A DNA stretch of 64,000 bases from JBEDUK01 sp963781595 (GCA_963781595.1 CAWAGG010000001.1:310001-374000), one strand, 5' to 3'. Shown: positions 43,386 through 53,473, counted from the stretch's first letter. Made by a program: numbers and translations. Notes: generated by a model not told the origin, from the sequence alone.

Positions 43386-44776
43386 GCGCCGCCGGTCGCG
43401 GGCTCGGTCGGCGGCGCGTGCCGCACGGGCCGCTCCGGCCGGTAGCCGGTCGCCGCCTCCCAGAGCGCCGCGAGCGACAGCAGGCGCTCCTCCGCCCCCG
43501 CCGGCCCGATCAGTGAGACGCCGAACGGCATCCCGTCGGACGAACGGCCCGCCGGCAGGCTCACGGCCGGCACGCCCGCCAGGTTCGCGGTGCTCGTGAA
43601 CCACCCGGGCGCGATCCGTTCCAGGTCGATGCGCCCGGCCGGACCGAGGTCCATCCCACGAGCCTCCGCGGGAGGCGCGGCGTAGCCGGTCGTCGGAACG
43701 ATGAGCGCATCGCGCTCGGCGAAGCGCTCGGCGAACCAGCGAGCGACGGCGGCGCGCCGCTCCGCCGCGACCGCGCGCTCCTCGGCCGACATCGCCGCGC
43801 CGCGCCGGTAGCAGGAGACGATCGCGGGATCCAGGATCGCGTCGAGCCGATCGGCGAGGATCGGATGGGCGTCCGCGAACTCGTGCGAGCAGATCGCCCG
43901 CCAGACGGCGCGTTCGTCATCGAGCCCGCTGCCGTCGACCGACCCGACGATCGCGCCGGCCACCTCGAAAGTCCCCGCGACCGCCAGCACGCCGGCGCGG
44001 ACCTCCGGGTGCACATGTTCGTCGAAGAACCCGCCGACGACTCCGAGCCGCAGGCCGCGCGCGCCATCAGGGACCGGCTCGTCGAGCGGTTCGACCGGCG
44101 CCCCCGCCAGCACGCGGTAGAGGGCCCGGAGGTCTCCCGCCGTGCCGGCGATCGGGCCCGGGGTATCCATCGTCGGCGCGAGGGGCATCATCCCCTCGGT
44201 CGTGATGCTGCCGGTCGTGACCTTCAGCCCGAACGTCCCGCAGAACGACGACGGGATCCGGATCGAGCCCCCCGTGTCGGACCCGAGGGCGAACGGCACC
44301 GTGCCCGAGGCGACGGCGGCGGCCGAGCCGCCGCTCGACCCGCCCGTGAGCCGGGTCGGGTCCCACGGGTTGCCCGTGCGGCCGCACGCCGAGTACCGGT
44401 TCGTTCCGCCGAAGGCAAGCTCGTGCTGGTTCGTCTTACCGACGATCGAGGGGCCGGCGGCGCGGACGCGCGCGACCGTCGGCGCGTCGCGCTCGGCGAT
44501 CCGGCCGTCGTAGACGCGGCAGCATCCCGTCGTCGGGCGGCCGGCCATGTCGAACAGGTCCTTGACGCCGATCGGCACGCCGGCGAGCTGGCCGTCCGGC
44601 GCGGACGGCTCCGCCGCGTCGTCCGGCCACAGCTGGGAGAACGCCCGGGTGCTCGGCTGCCACGCCTCGGCCCGCGCGGACGCACGCTCGCGCAGCTCGC
44701 CCGGCGACACCTGGCCGGTGCGCACCGCGACCGCCATCTCGAGGGCGGTCTCGAGCTCGCCGTCGGGGAGCCTCAC
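43382..44776 (-). CDS. Amidase-signature family hydrolase
   Basis: A 464-aa amidase with the Ser-cisSer-Lys triad: Lys72 (IGVKDLFD), Ser147 (TGGSSGGSAAA) and Ser171 (SDTGGSIRIP). No GatB or GatC genes nearby, so it is a catabolic amidase rather than GatA. Starts with GTG at 44776. It is in one operon with the DMT exporter. Substrate unknown. Confidence 0.92.
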   Translation of the reverse strand: MRLPDGELETALEMAVAVRTGQVSPGELRERASARAEAWQPSTRAFSQLWPDDAAEPSAPDGQLAGVPIGVKDLFDMAGRPTTGCCRVYDGRIAERDAPTVARVRAAGPSIVGKTNQHELAFGGTNRYSACGRTGNPWDPTRLTGGSSGGSAAAVASGTVPFALGSDTGGSIRIPSSFCGTFGLKVTTGSITTEGMMPLAPTMDTPGPIAGTAGDLRALYRVLAGAPVEPLDEPVPDGARGLRLGVVGGFFDEHVHPEVRAGVLAVAGTFEVAGAIVGSVDGSGLDDERAVWRAICSHEFADAHPILADRLDAILDPAIVSCYRRGAAMSAEERAVAAERRAAVARWFAERFAERDALIVPTTGYAAPPAEARGMDLGPAGRIDLERIAPGWFTSTANLAGVPAVSLPAGRSSDGMPFGVSLIGPAGAEERLLSLAALWEAATGYRPERPVRHAPPTEPATGGA

Positions 44777-44810
44777 GTCGGTCGACGGAGGGCCCGTCGT
44801 CCTCCGCGGC

Positions 44811-45593
44811 TCACGAGCTCAGGAACTCGGTCACGCGCGAGACGATCGCCGGGATGGCCGTGTACAGGTCGTCGCCGTCCTCGAACATCATCACCTCGGC
44901 GTTCGGCATGATCTCCTGCAGGATCTCCGCGACCTCGGCGGGGTGGATCACGTCGCCGCGCCGGGCGATGATCAGCGTCGGCGCCTTGACGTTCGCCATG
45001 TCGTTCCGGTCGCGGAGCGGCCAGTCGTTCACCACCTCGCGGATCGCGCGAGGGAGGCCCTCCATGTTCAGCTCGGACAGCATCTGGCGGTCGATCTCGC
45101 GCTGCCACGGCATCTTCGCGTAGTTCGCGATGCGCGCCGGCTCGGACATGATCAGCTCGATCGCCTCCTCCTTCGACGAGGCGCCCTCGAGCAGCTCGGC
45201 CGTGCGCAGGACCAGTTCCTTCTGGTCGAACTCGCGGTCGAGGCCCGCCGGCAGGAGCAGGACGATCTTGTCGAACCGGTCGGGATCGTCCTGGACGATC
45301 GCCCCGATCGCGCCGGCGCCGAGCGACGTACCGATCGCGATCCGCGCGCCGTAGGCGTCGGCGACCGCGCGCAGGTCGCGGCCGAAGTCGGCGAACCGGT
45401 ACCCGGTCTCGGGCGACGAGCTGTGCCCGTGTCCACGGAAGCAGAACCGGACCTTCGTCCCGGGGACGAACGGCGTGAACATCGCCAGCTCGCGGCACGA
45501 GTTCGTGATGCCGTGCGCGAGAACCATCACGGGGTCGCCCTCGCCGTCGACCTCGACGTGGAGCGTGACGTCCTCGAGCGCGAGCTCAGGCAC
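44811..45593 (-). CDS. Alpha/beta-hydrolase fold protein, possibly non-catalytic
   Basis: A 260-aa alpha/beta-hydrolase. The oxyanion strand VMVLAHG, the nucleophile elbow IGTSLGAG (Ser90) and the acid loop LIIARRGDVIHP (Asp) are present. The usual C-terminal His is not apparent: the corresponding stretch reads MMFEDGDDLYTAIP. The enzyme may use another residue or be a binding protein. It overlaps the DUF4328 gene by 8 nt, so both are co-transcribed. Confidence 0.82.
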   Translation of the reverse strand: MPELALEDVTLHVEVDGEGDPVMVLAHGITNSCRELAMFTPFVPGTKVRFCFRGHGHSSSPETGYRFADFGRDLRAVADAYGARIAIGTSLGAGAIGAIVQDDPDRFDKIVLLLPAGLDREFDQKELVLRTAELLEGASSKEEAIELIMSEPARIANYAKMPWQREIDRQMLSELNMEGLPRAIREVVNDWPLRDRNDMANVKAPTLIIARRGDVIHPAEVAEILQEIMPNAEVMMFEDGDDLYTAIPAIVSRVTEFLSS

Positions 45594-46728
45594 CGGTGCC
45601 GACCTCGAGCGACGCGGCGGCGACCCGGCCGACCTTCGCCTCCTGGCTCCGGTCGATGCGCCGCACGACGAAGATCGCCAGGACCGCCGCGAGCGCCTCG
45701 GCCGCGCCGGCCGCGATCATCAGGTTCTCCGCAGCCACGGTCGAGTACGTCGCCTCGGGCTGCTGCGATCCGAGGGCGGTCAGCGCGGCGATGAACAGCA
45801 CCAACCGCATGACCCACGCCGCCCACCACCACGCGAGCAGCGCGTCCACCTTTCGGGGCGAGCTCGACCCGGCGGCCTCGGGCGCGCTCGCGCGCGTCAG
45901 CTCCCCCATCGCCAGGAACGGCATGACGAGGTTGGCGAACGGGATGAACCACCACCCGACGGCCCACCCTGGCGTGAACCGGAGGCCCTGGACCCCGAGC
46001 GCGGTCAGGTTCGCCTGCGCGCGGTGCTGCCACAAGAGCCAGAAGATCACGGTCAGGACGAACAGCAGGAGCTGGATCCCCACCATCGAGTACACGCGGT
46101 CGAAGCTCGCCTGGAGCTGCGACCCGGAGACGGCGCCACCGGCGTCGAGGCGCCCGAGCAGGACGATGTGATAGGCCCGGAACACGACGGTGAGCGCCAT
46201 CATCGCGAGCCCGCAGATCAGGAGGACGACGACGGCGCGAGCGAGCGCTCGACCGGACTCGAAGCGCGCCGGGCTGGGCGTCGTCGCGACGATCGCCCCC
46301 TGGGCCTGCTGGACCTCGACGGCTCCGGGTTCCAGCGCCGTGAAGCGCTGCCACGCCTGAAGCCAGCCGTCGTCGTCGCGCGGGAACGAGTATGCCGGTC
46401 CGCCCGCGACGGTTCGATCCCAGATGCCGAAGAATGCCTCGCCGTAGCCGAGGACGTACCGTTCCCCCGAGTGGCTGAAGGCGAGGGCGCCCTCCCCGAC
46501 GACCGGCGTCGGCGAGCCGGCGACCAGGCCCGGGGCCGCGGACACTTGCGGCACGACCTGCGCCCCCACCTGCTCGGTCGCCGGCGCGGACGACGTCGGG
46601 CCGCTCGCCGGGGCTGCGGCCTCGACGGGTGGCTGGAACGCCTCGGAACCGGGGAGCCAACTGCCGCAGTACCGGCACTTGACCGCCTCGTCCTGGATCT
46701 CCTCAGCGCAATAGGGGCATTTCTTCAC
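45586..46728 (-). CDS. Zinc-ribbon DUF4328 membrane protein
   Basis: A 380-aa protein beginning with a zinc ribbon MKKCPYCAEEIQDEAVKCRY with CPYC and CRYC pairs, a proline/alanine-rich linker, a soluble phospholipid-scramblase-like or PH-like stretch (about residues 95-150, RYVLGYGEAFFGIWDR) and the DUF4328 region with six helices (~165-365). The motif FTPGWAVGWWFIPFANLVMP is the DUF4328 hallmark. Function unknown. Confidence 0.85.
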   Translation of the reverse strand: MKKCPYCAEEIQDEAVKCRYCGSWLPGSEAFQPPVEAAAPASGPTSSAPATEQVGAQVVPQVSAAPGLVAGSPTPVVGEGALAFSHSGERYVLGYGEAFFGIWDRTVAGGPAYSFPRDDDGWLQAWQRFTALEPGAVEVQQAQGAIVATTPSPARFESGRALARAVVVLLICGLAMMALTVVFRAYHIVLLGRLDAGGAVSGSQLQASFDRVYSMVGIQLLLFVLTVIFWLLWQHRAQANLTALGVQGLRFTPGWAVGWWFIPFANLVMPFLAMGELTRASAPEAAGSSSPRKVDALLAWWWAAWVMRLVLFIAALTALGSQQPEATYSTVAAENLMIAAGAAEALAAVLAIFVVRRIDRSQEAKVGRVAAASLEVGTGA

Positions 46729-46820
46729 GTGGGACCTCGACCCTTCCCGGCCTCACCGCTCGGCCTCGGGACCGCGCGAGCCTACCTCGGGTCGCGCCGT
46801 CCACCAACACCAGACGCCGC

Positions 46821-46826
46821 TACGCT
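46821..46826 (+). promoter_or_regulatory. -10-like hexamer TACGCT before PfkB gene
   Basis: TACGCT, 7 nt before GTG 46834. It decides for GTG, because the ATG at 46832 runs straight into TGA. Confidence 0.45.
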
Positions 46827-46833
46827 GCCGCAT

Positions 46834-47778
46834 GTGATCGTCTGCGTCGCGGGCAACCCGTCGATCGACAAGTTGTTCCAGGTCGAGCGCCTGGAGCCGG
46901 GCGCGATCCACCGACCAAGCGCGCTCGTGCAGGTCCCGGGCGGGAAGGGGCTGAACGTCGCCCGGGCGGCGGCGGCGCTCGGGGCACGCGTCACGGCGAC
47001 CGGCATCCTGGGCGGCCACGCGGGGCGATGGGTCGCCGAGGCGCTCGCGCGCGAAGGCGTCGACGCGAGGTTCGTCTGGATCGACGCCGAGACGCGTTCG
47101 TCGCTCTCGGTCGCCGATCAGGCGACCGGCGGGCTCACCGAGTTCTACGAGGACGGGCAGCCGGTCGCCGCCGGCGCGTGGGACGAGCTGGAGGCGATCG
47201 CTCGCGAGCTCCTGCCGCGCGCCTCGTGGCTCACGATGTCCGGTTCGCTCCCGCCTGGCGCGCCCGCCGACGGGTACGCGCGCCTGGCCCGCACGGCCCG
47301 CGCCGCCGGGGTCGCGTCCGCACTCGACGCCAGCGGCGATCCGCTCGCGGTGACGATCCCGGAGAGGCCGAACATCGTGAAGGTCAACGCGCAGGAGGCC
47401 TCCGAGCTCCTCGGGCCGCACGTGGGATCGACCGGCGACGCGCTGCGGGCATCCCGAGCGATCGTGGAGATGAGCGGGGGTCCGGGCCGGGCGGCCGTCG
47501 TCACCCGCGGCGCGGACGGGGCCGTCCTCGTGGCGCCGGACGGGTCGGCGTGGGCCGGCACCCTCTACGTGAGCGAGCCGTACCCCGTCGGCAGCGGCGA
47601 TTCGTTCCTCGCGGGACTCATCGTCGCACTCGATCGCGGGGACGGGTGGCCGGAGGCGCTCGCACTCGCGCTCGGGGCGGGCACGGCCAACGCCGAGGTC
47701 CCCGGCGCCGGGCGGCTCGACCCAGACAGGGCCATAGCCCTCGCCGAACGAGCGACGGTCACGCGCTTGCGGGACTGA
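46834..47778 (+). CDS. PfkB-family sugar kinase (1-phosphofructokinase/tagatose-6-P kinase type)
   Basis: A 314-aa PfkB kinase. Begins VIVCVAGNPSIDKLFQVERL as in FruK/LacC; substrate loop GGKGLNVARAAAALGA; catalytic base and anion hole in PVGSGDSFLAG near residue 255. Phosphorylates a phosphosugar such as fructose-1-phosphate or tagatose-6-phosphate. No PTS or sugar transporter is beside it, so the substrate is open. Confidence 0.9.
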   Translation: MIVCVAGNPSIDKLFQVERLEPGAIHRPSALVQVPGGKGLNVARAAAALGARVTATGILGGHAGRWVAEALAREGVDARFVWIDAETRSSLSVADQATGGLTEFYEDGQPVAAGAWDELEAIARELLPRASWLTMSGSLPPGAPADGYARLARTARAAGVASALDASGDPLAVTIPERPNIVKVNAQEASELLGPHVGSTGDALRASRAIVEMSGGPGRAAVVTRGADGAVLVAPDGSAWAGTLYVSEPYPVGSGDSFLAGLIVALDRGDGWPEALALALGAGTANAEVPGAGRLDPDRAIALAERATVTRLRD

Positions 47779-47806
47779 AGACGGCGGCCCGGGCGTCCCC
47801 GACGAG

Positions 47807-48748
47807 CTACCGGCACGGGGTCCACGGTTCGTCGTACAGGCTCTTCTTCTTGAACGACGAGTTGAAGTCGTAGGTGCCGTTCATCGCCGGGCAGAACTTC
47901 GACACCGAGCCCTTGTACTCGACGTTGAACACCGGCTTGCCGGCGTCGACGAACGGCGCCAGCGCCGCGCACTCCTCGTACTGGAAGCACTGCTCGTTGA
48001 CCGCGAAGTCGAAGTACGGGAGCAGCGTCGAGATCTGCTTCGCGTTGACGTCGTTCTTCAGGCCGACGGACAGGCCGTGCGCGTGCGCGAGGTTCGCGAT
48101 GCTGGCGTTGAACACCAGCTGATCGTCCTTCGACAGCGGGAAGCCCGTGTCGTTGAACGCGCCGTCGACGTTGTCGAACTCGACCGCGTCGAACCCGCCC
48201 TGCGCGCACTTCGCGACGCGGGCGTCGATGAGCGGGATCAGGATCTTCCTCTGGCGGATGTCGAGCCACTTCTCCCCGGGCCACCCGTTGCTCTTCCCGC
48301 GCACCTTCTTCGGGAACCGCTTCGCGTCGGGACGCCAGTTCTCCCAGGTGCCGGCGTCGACGTAGCAGACGGCTCGGTGCCCCGCCGCGTGGATCGCGGT
48401 CACCGCCGCCGTGTCGACCGTGTGGTTGTTCCCGGAGACCTTCTGGTCGACGTACAGGTCGATGTCGAAGGCATCCGGCGCGACGGGCTGGCCCCCGCCG
48501 TACGGGACCTCCGCGATCGCGACGTTGATGCCTCCGGTCGAAGCGAACGCCTTCACGCCCTGCAGCTGGTACTGCCATCGCGTGTGGAGCGCCGGGTGCC
48601 AGCAGCCGTAGCACGGCGCCGGAGGCGGGATCGAGCGCGTGCCGGCCGGCTCGTGCGAGGGGGCCTGCCGTGCGGACGCGATGCCGGATGTGGCGAACGC
48701 CGCCAAGAGCGCCACCGATACGGACATCGCGAACCGTCGCACGTTCAT
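47807..48748 (-). CDS. Secreted GH114-type endo-alpha-1,4-polygalactosaminidase-like protein
   Basis: A 313-aa protein with a signal peptide (residues 1-26, ending SGIASA). TIM-barrel family GH114: WQYQLQG start, DIDLYVDQKVSG, RAVCYVDAGTWENWRPDAKR, the acid pair in FDAVEFDNVDG and the C-terminal KPVFNVEYKG. Cysteines (e.g. CYGCW, CAQGG, CFQYEEC) suggest disulfides outside the cell. Would cleave galactosaminogalactan-like polymers; may act on cell-wall or biofilm polysaccharide. Confidence 0.88.
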   Translation of the reverse strand: MNVRRFAMSVSVALLAAFATSGIASARQAPSHEPAGTRSIPPPAPCYGCWHPALHTRWQYQLQGVKAFASTGGINVAIAEVPYGGGQPVAPDAFDIDLYVDQKVSGNNHTVDTAAVTAIHAAGHRAVCYVDAGTWENWRPDAKRFPKKVRGKSNGWPGEKWLDIRQRKILIPLIDARVAKCAQGGFDAVEFDNVDGAFNDTGFPLSKDDQLVFNASIANLAHAHGLSVGLKNDVNAKQISTLLPYFDFAVNEQCFQYEECAALAPFVDAGKPVFNVEYKGSVSKFCPAMNGTYDFNSSFKKKSLYDEPWTPCR

Positions 48749-48835
48749 CTCGTCCGTGGTGAGGTATCGGCGAAGCGCGCCGCCGCCCTTGATCGCACCG
48801 GCTCGCCTGCCAGGGCCCGGGTCGCCCGCATGCGC

Positions 48836-50678
48836 CTACGCGACGAGCTCGCGGACCCGGTCGGCGATCCGCGCGGCGGAGATCCCCGCCCAGTCGCGGA
48901 GCTCCTCGGGCGTTCCGCTGAACGGCATCTCCGTGACGCCCAGCTTCACGACGCGACCGGACAGGGTCGCGCCGTCCTCCGCCAGGGCGTCCAGCACCGC
49001 ATCGCCGATCCCGCCCTCGAGCCAGTGGTCCTCGACCGCACGATCGTGCCCGGTCTCGTCCAGTGCGGCGCGCAATGTCGCGCCGTCCGTCGGCTTGACC
49101 GAATAGAGGTCGATCACGCGCACCGGGACCCCTTCCCCTACCTCCAGCTCATCCGCCGCCTTCAGCGCCTCGAAGACGGTCACGCCCGCGGCGACGATCG
49201 TGATCCGGTCCGCGCCGGTCGACCGGACGACCTTCGAGCCACCGACCGGGAACCCCTCGCCGGCGTCGTAGAGCTTCGGCGTCTTCTCGCGGGTCGTTCG
49301 CATGTAGGCGATCCCGCGGCTGTCGGCCATCGCCGCCGTCAGCGCGGCGGTCGCGTTCCCATCGGCGGGGTACAGCACGGTCGAGCCGTGCCACCGCGCG
49401 CATCATCGCCAGGTCCTCCAGCGCCATCTGCGACGGCCCGTCCTCGCCGATCGACACGCCGGCGTGCGAGCCGCACAGGCGCAGGTTCGCCCGGCTGATC
49501 GCCGCCATCCGCACGAAGTCGTACGCGCGCGTGAAGAACGCGCCGAACGTCGCGGCGAACGGCGTCCTTGCCCAGCGCCTGGAGCCCGACCGCGGCGCCG
49601 ACCATCGCCTGCTCCCCGATGTAGATCTCGAAGAACCGGTCCGGCGCGACCTTCTGGAAGTCCTCGGTGTACGTCGAGTTCGACACCTCGCCGTCCAGCG
49701 CGACGACCTCGTGGCGAGCCGCCAGCGCGGCGAGCGCCTCCCCGAACGCCTTCCGCGTCGCGACGCCGTCGTCGTAGACGGGGCAGCGTCACGTCCCCGT
49801 TGGCGCCGCGGTCGCGCGGCCTGCGACTCGGGCTTCGGCGGCGTGACCCTGATCGAACGCTCGCCGCCCAGCTCCTCGATCGCCAGCTTCGCCTGATTCT
49901 GGTCGAGCGCCTTGCCGTGCCAGCCCTCGGCGTTCGGCCAGGAAGGACACGCCGTGACCCTTCTCGGTCCGTGCGACGATCAGCGTCGGCCCGTGCCCGT
50001 CGGCGGCGACCGTGTACGCCTGGTGGATCGCCTCCACGTCGTGCCCGTCGATCCCGATCGCCCGCCAGCCGAACGCCTCGGCGCGGTCCGCGTAGACCTC
50101 GCCCTCCCACTGCAGCATCGTCGGTCCGCGCTGCCCCAGGCGGTTCATGTCCAGGATCGCGGTCAGGTTCCGCACGCCGTGATGCGACGCGTTCGCCATC
50201 GCCTCCCAGACCGAACCCTCCGACGCTCTCGGAGTCCCCCATCAGCACCCAGACGCGGGCATCGGTGCCGTCCAGGCCGCATCGCCAGCGCCATCCCGAG
50301 TCCGATCGGGAGGCCCTGTCCGAGCGAGCCGGTGGCGACGTCGATGAACGGCATGTCGTTGCGCGGGACCGGGTGTCCCTCGATCGGCGAATCGAACTTC
50401 CGGAACGACATCAGCTCGGCGTCGTCGATCGCGCCGATCGCCTTGAGCACCGAGAACATCAGCGGCGACGCGTGGCCCTTCGACAGGACGAACCGGTCGT
50501 TGCCCGTGTCCTTCGGATCGGCCACGTCGTACCGCAGGTGGTCCGCGTAGAGCACGGCGAGCAGGTGCGCCGCGGACAGCGAGGACGTCGGATGGCCCGA
50601 CCCCGCAGCCGTCGAGCAACGGATGCTGTCCACGGCGAGCTGCGCCGCGAGTTCGTTCCAGCGTTCGCGATCGTCCAC
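48836..50678 (-). CDS. tkt: Transketolase, frame-broken
   Basis: ThDP enzyme of the pentose phosphate pathway, about 610 aa after joining frames. Pieces: AGSGHPTSSLSAAHLLAVLY, VLSKGHASP, TGSLGQGLPIGLGMALAMR, the ThDP motif GDSES with SVWEAMANASHHGVRNLTAI, DMNRLGQRGPTM, RTEKGHGVSFL, SNSTYTEDFQKVAPDRFFEI, YIGEQAMVGAAVGLQ and the C-terminal MLYPADGNATAALTAAMADS. Seven or so frame changes; those resolved are +1 G/C insertions, e.g. GTCGAG read as GTCGGAG near 50222. Likely intact in the organism. Confidence 0.88.
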
Positions 50679-50764
50679 GATCTTCGAGGCCTCCTCGAGC
50701 TCGGACCGAACCGGGTCACGACGAAGGGTACCCCGTTCGCCCGAGTCCCCATCACCGGCTGCGC

Positions 50765-50770
50765 TACGCT
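50765..50770 (+). promoter_or_regulatory. -10-like hexamer TACGCT before LLM gene
   Basis: TACGCT, 9 nt before GTG 50780. Confidence 0.45.
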
Positions 50771-50779
50771 CTGGCTGTC

Positions 50780-51821
50780 GTGACCGTTCACGTCGGCATC
50801 GGGCTGTTCACGGGGCAGGTTCGCCCCGGCTCCTCCCGCACGTTCACGCAGGAGTACCGCGAGGTCCTCGACCTGGTCCGGCTCGCAGAAACCGTCGGGT
50901 TCGATTCGGCCTGGGTGAGCGAACATCACGGCGCCGGCGACGGGTACCTCCCGTCGCTCCTGCCGATGCTCGCGGCCTTCGCCGAGGCGACCGAGCGCAT
51001 CCACCTGGGGACCGGCGTGATCCTCACCCCGTTCCACGACCCGCTCCGGCTGGCCGAGGACGCCGCGATCGTCGACCTGCTCTCCGGCGGCCGGCTGATC
51101 CTGGGGCTCGGGCTCGGTTGGCGCGAGGAGGAGTTCCGGATGTTCGGCCAGCCCGTTCGCCGAACGCGCGCTCCGGACCACCGAGACGATCGAGGTCCTC
51201 CGCCGTGCGTGGACCGGCGAACGGTTCTCCTTCGAGGGCCGCACGTGCGCGTACGACCGGGTGCAGGTGACGCCCGCGCCGGAGCGGCCCGGCGGCGGCT
51301 CGATCCCGATCCTGCTGGGGGGCCACGTCGAACCCGCGATCCGCCGAGCCGGCCGGGTCGCCGACGGCTGGATCCGCTCGCGGAGCTCCGACGTCCCCAC
51401 GATCAAGCGCGAGCTGTCGATCATGGAGACGGGCGCGCGGGAGGCGGGCCGGGACGCGTCCAGGCTCGCATTCGTGATGCTGCGCTCGGCGTTCGTCTGG
51501 GACGACGGCGATCCATGGTCGATCGTGCACGATGGACTGGAGCACGCCGCGATGGTCTACGACGGCTGGGACCTGGGCGGCGACACGCCCGGCCAGGGGT
51601 TCGAACTCCCCGCGCTCGACGACTCGGCGCGCGCGGAGACGGCGATCGGCACGCCCCAGGAGGTCGCGCGGCGCCTTCGGCCGATCGCCGAGGCGTTCGG
51701 CGGCGGGCGCGACTTCACGTTGGTCGTGCGCCTGCACTACCCCGGCATGGACTACGAGACCTCGTCGCACGCGATCGAGCTGTTCGGCGAGCACGTGATC
51801 CCCGCGCTCAAGGGCGCCTAG
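50780..51821 (+). CDS. LLM-class (F420-dependent type) oxidoreductase, one frameshift
   Basis: Luciferase-like monooxygenase-fold protein of about 347 aa. Frame 1 gives DSAWVSEHHGAGDGYLPSLL, LGTGVILTPFHDPLRLAEDA and GLGLGWREEEFRMFGQP; frame 2 continues ERALRTTETIEVLRRAWTGE and IPILLGGHVEPAIRRAGRVA with DGWI. The break near 51152 is one extra C (CAGCCG read as CAGCCCG). LLM proteins in Actinomycetota mostly use F420; FMN use cannot be excluded. Confidence 0.87.
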
Positions 51822-51843
51822 CGGTTCCACCGAGGGACGAAGG

Positions 51844-52671
51844 GTGCGCAGGCCGTTCGCCGATTGGCACCCGGAGACGTTCGTCTGCTCGTTCGAACGC
51901 CACGTGACGCCCGCGGCGACGGTGGAACGGCTTCGGCCCGAGGACGCGGGGCTCGGGGTCGACCTCCCGGACGGGCGCCGCCTCGTCCGGTGCATCCGGT
52001 GCGACGTCTGGCTCCCCGTCGCCCCACCGACGGAGCCCACCGCCGAGACGCTCCCTCCGCTCGAGGAGCTCGAGGTGCCGAAGCGCGGCACCGCGCTGAA
52101 GGATTCGCTGATCCTGAAGCTCATCGCGATCGACCGCGCCGTGCACGCGGTCGTGTTCGCGATGCTCGCGGCGCTGTTGATCTACCTCGACCGGCACCTC
52201 GGCGGGATCCAGCACGGCGCGAGCGGCCTGCTCGACGCGGTCCGGCACGCCCTCTCCGACACGGGCCAGGCCGCGAGCCGCGACTTCATCTCGCGCCAGC
52301 TGAGCGCGATCCTGAACCTCCGCAGCGGCGCCCTGGTCGTGCTGGCCGGCACCGCGATCGTCTACGCGATCGTGGAGGGCATCGAGGCCGTTGGCCTGTG
52401 GCTGGAGCAGCGATGGGCCGAATACCTCACCGCGATCGCGACCGCCGGGTTCCTGCCGTTCGAGATCAAGGCCCTGATCGACCGCGTCACGGTGCTGCGC
52501 GTCGTCGGCCTGGTCCTGAACCTCGCGATCCTGTTCTGGCTGCTCTGGCGCAAGAAGCTCTTCGGCCTGAACGGCGGCTACACGCCGCACGATCAGGACA
52601 TCGACCGCGTCGCGCTGTTCGGCCCACCGGCCGGTGTCCTCTCCTCGGTGGAGGCGGCCGACCGGCGCTGA
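51844..52671 (+). CDS. DUF2127 membrane protein
   Basis: A 275-aa protein. The first 80 residues hold a zinc-knuckle-like CIRCDVWLP preceded by FVCSFERH; then DUF2127 with about four helices (LKLIAIDRAVHAVVFAMLAALLI, ALVVLAGTAIVYAIVEGIEAVG, YLTAIATAGFLPFEI, VVGLVLNLAILFWLLW). Function unknown. GTG 51844 follows the LLM stop by 22 nt, so co-transcription is likely. Confidence 0.82.
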   Translation: MRRPFADWHPETFVCSFERHVTPAATVERLRPEDAGLGVDLPDGRRLVRCIRCDVWLPVAPPTEPTAETLPPLEELEVPKRGTALKDSLILKLIAIDRAVHAVVFAMLAALLIYLDRHLGGIQHGASGLLDAVRHALSDTGQAASRDFISRQLSAILNLRSGALVVLAGTAIVYAIVEGIEAVGLWLEQRWAEYLTAIATAGFLPFEIKALIDRVTVLRVVGLVLNLAILFWLLWRKKLFGLNGGYTPHDQDIDRVALFGPPAGVLSSVEAADRR

Positions 52672-52708
52672 ACGGGCAGGGGATCCCGCACGCGGCCGGC
52701 CAGGGCGG

Positions 52709-53212
52709 TCAGCTCGTGCAGGAGGCGCGCTTGACGGCCATGTCCCCGACGACCGTGAAGGCGGTGTCGCCGCCCCTCGTGACCTGCTGCCGGTACTCGA
52801 CCAGGACCTCGTGACGCCCGCCGCGCGCCAGGCCCTCGTTGCCCTCGATCACGTCGGTCGCGGCTCGGATCACCTGCGCCCGGTCACCGACGAACGGAGG
52901 ATGCACCGTCCGCGTCCGGAGCCGGTCCAGTTCGGCCTGGGCGTCCGATGCCGCCTCGTCGGATCCGCTCAGGCCCTCGGGCTCCGACAGCACGATCGTC
53001 GAGACGCGGTCCGCGACGTCCTTCAGGAAGTCGGCCTCGTCGAGGCACCGCGCCTGCTCGGCGGTGAGCGACGGGCTCGGCGAGGACGTGGTCGGCGGCG
53101 TGACCGTCGTCGGGCCGGGACCGGGCGTCCCGCTGCACGCGACCGCGCCGGCCGACAGGGCGACCGTCACCGCGGCAACCACGACGGCCGTCAGCCGCGC
53201 CGTCACCCCCAC
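52709..53212 (-). CDS. Putative lipoprotein
   Basis: A 167-aa protein with a lipoprotein signal: hydrophobic stretch to residue 25 and lipobox AVAC with Cys26, then a Thr/Pro/Ser-rich linker (TTVTPPTTSSPSPS) and a helical domain with a second Cys pair. No family recognised. It starts 9 nt after the 62-aa gene, so the two form an operon. Confidence 0.7.
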   Translation of the reverse strand: MGVTARLTAVVVAAVTVALSAGAVACSGTPGPGPTTVTPPTTSSPSPSLTAEQARCLDEADFLKDVADRVSTIVLSEPEGLSGSDEAASDAQAELDRLRTRTVHPPFVGDRAQVIRAATDVIEGNEGLARGGRHEVLVEYRQQVTRGGDTAFTVVGDMAVKRASCTS

Positions 53213-53221
53213 GGCGTGCCG

Positions 53222-53410
53222 CTAGAAGCCGGCCTTCGGCCGCTCCGGGAGCTCCTCGGAGGCCTCCTTCAGCGCCTTCCAGATCTCCCGGAACACGTCG
53301 CCGGCGTACGCGGCCGGCTGGCTCCCCTGGCCGCCCATGGCGCCCCGCAGTGCGGACGCCGTCAGTTCCACAGCCTTGTCGAACAGCGCTCGATCGATCT
53401 CCGCGGTCAT
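53222..53410 (-). CDS. Hypothetical helical protein (62 aa)
   Basis: Reads MTAEIDRALFDKAVELTASA, a GMGGQG-like glycine turn, then FREIWKALKEASEELPERP. Predicted two helices. RBS GGAAGGAG upstream and a TAAGGT -10 about 58 nt away. Unknown function; linked to the lipoprotein gene. Confidence 0.6.
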   Translation of the reverse strand: MTAEIDRALFDKAVELTASALRGAMGGQGSQPAAYAGDVFREIWKALKEASEELPERPKAGF

Positions 53411-53467
53411 CGCTCCCGACGCTCCTTCCGTTCGGTCGTTCCTCGTGTCCCTCCCGATGGTAAAGGT

Positions 53468-53473
53468 ACCTTA
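53468..53473 (-). promoter_or_regulatory. -10 hexamer TAAGGT in CTAGTAAGGT context
   Basis: On the minus strand, part of the 10-bp perfect palindrome AAGGTACCTT and followed by TTTAC as at 24361-24382. Leader about 55 nt to the 62-aa gene. Confidence 0.35.

Noticed and set aside
48836..50678. Transketolase as two genes (split N- and C-terminal subunits)
   Set aside because: Split transketolases exist, but here the breaks are many, occur inside domains, and the resolved ones are single-base insertions, so a single interrupted gene is more likely.
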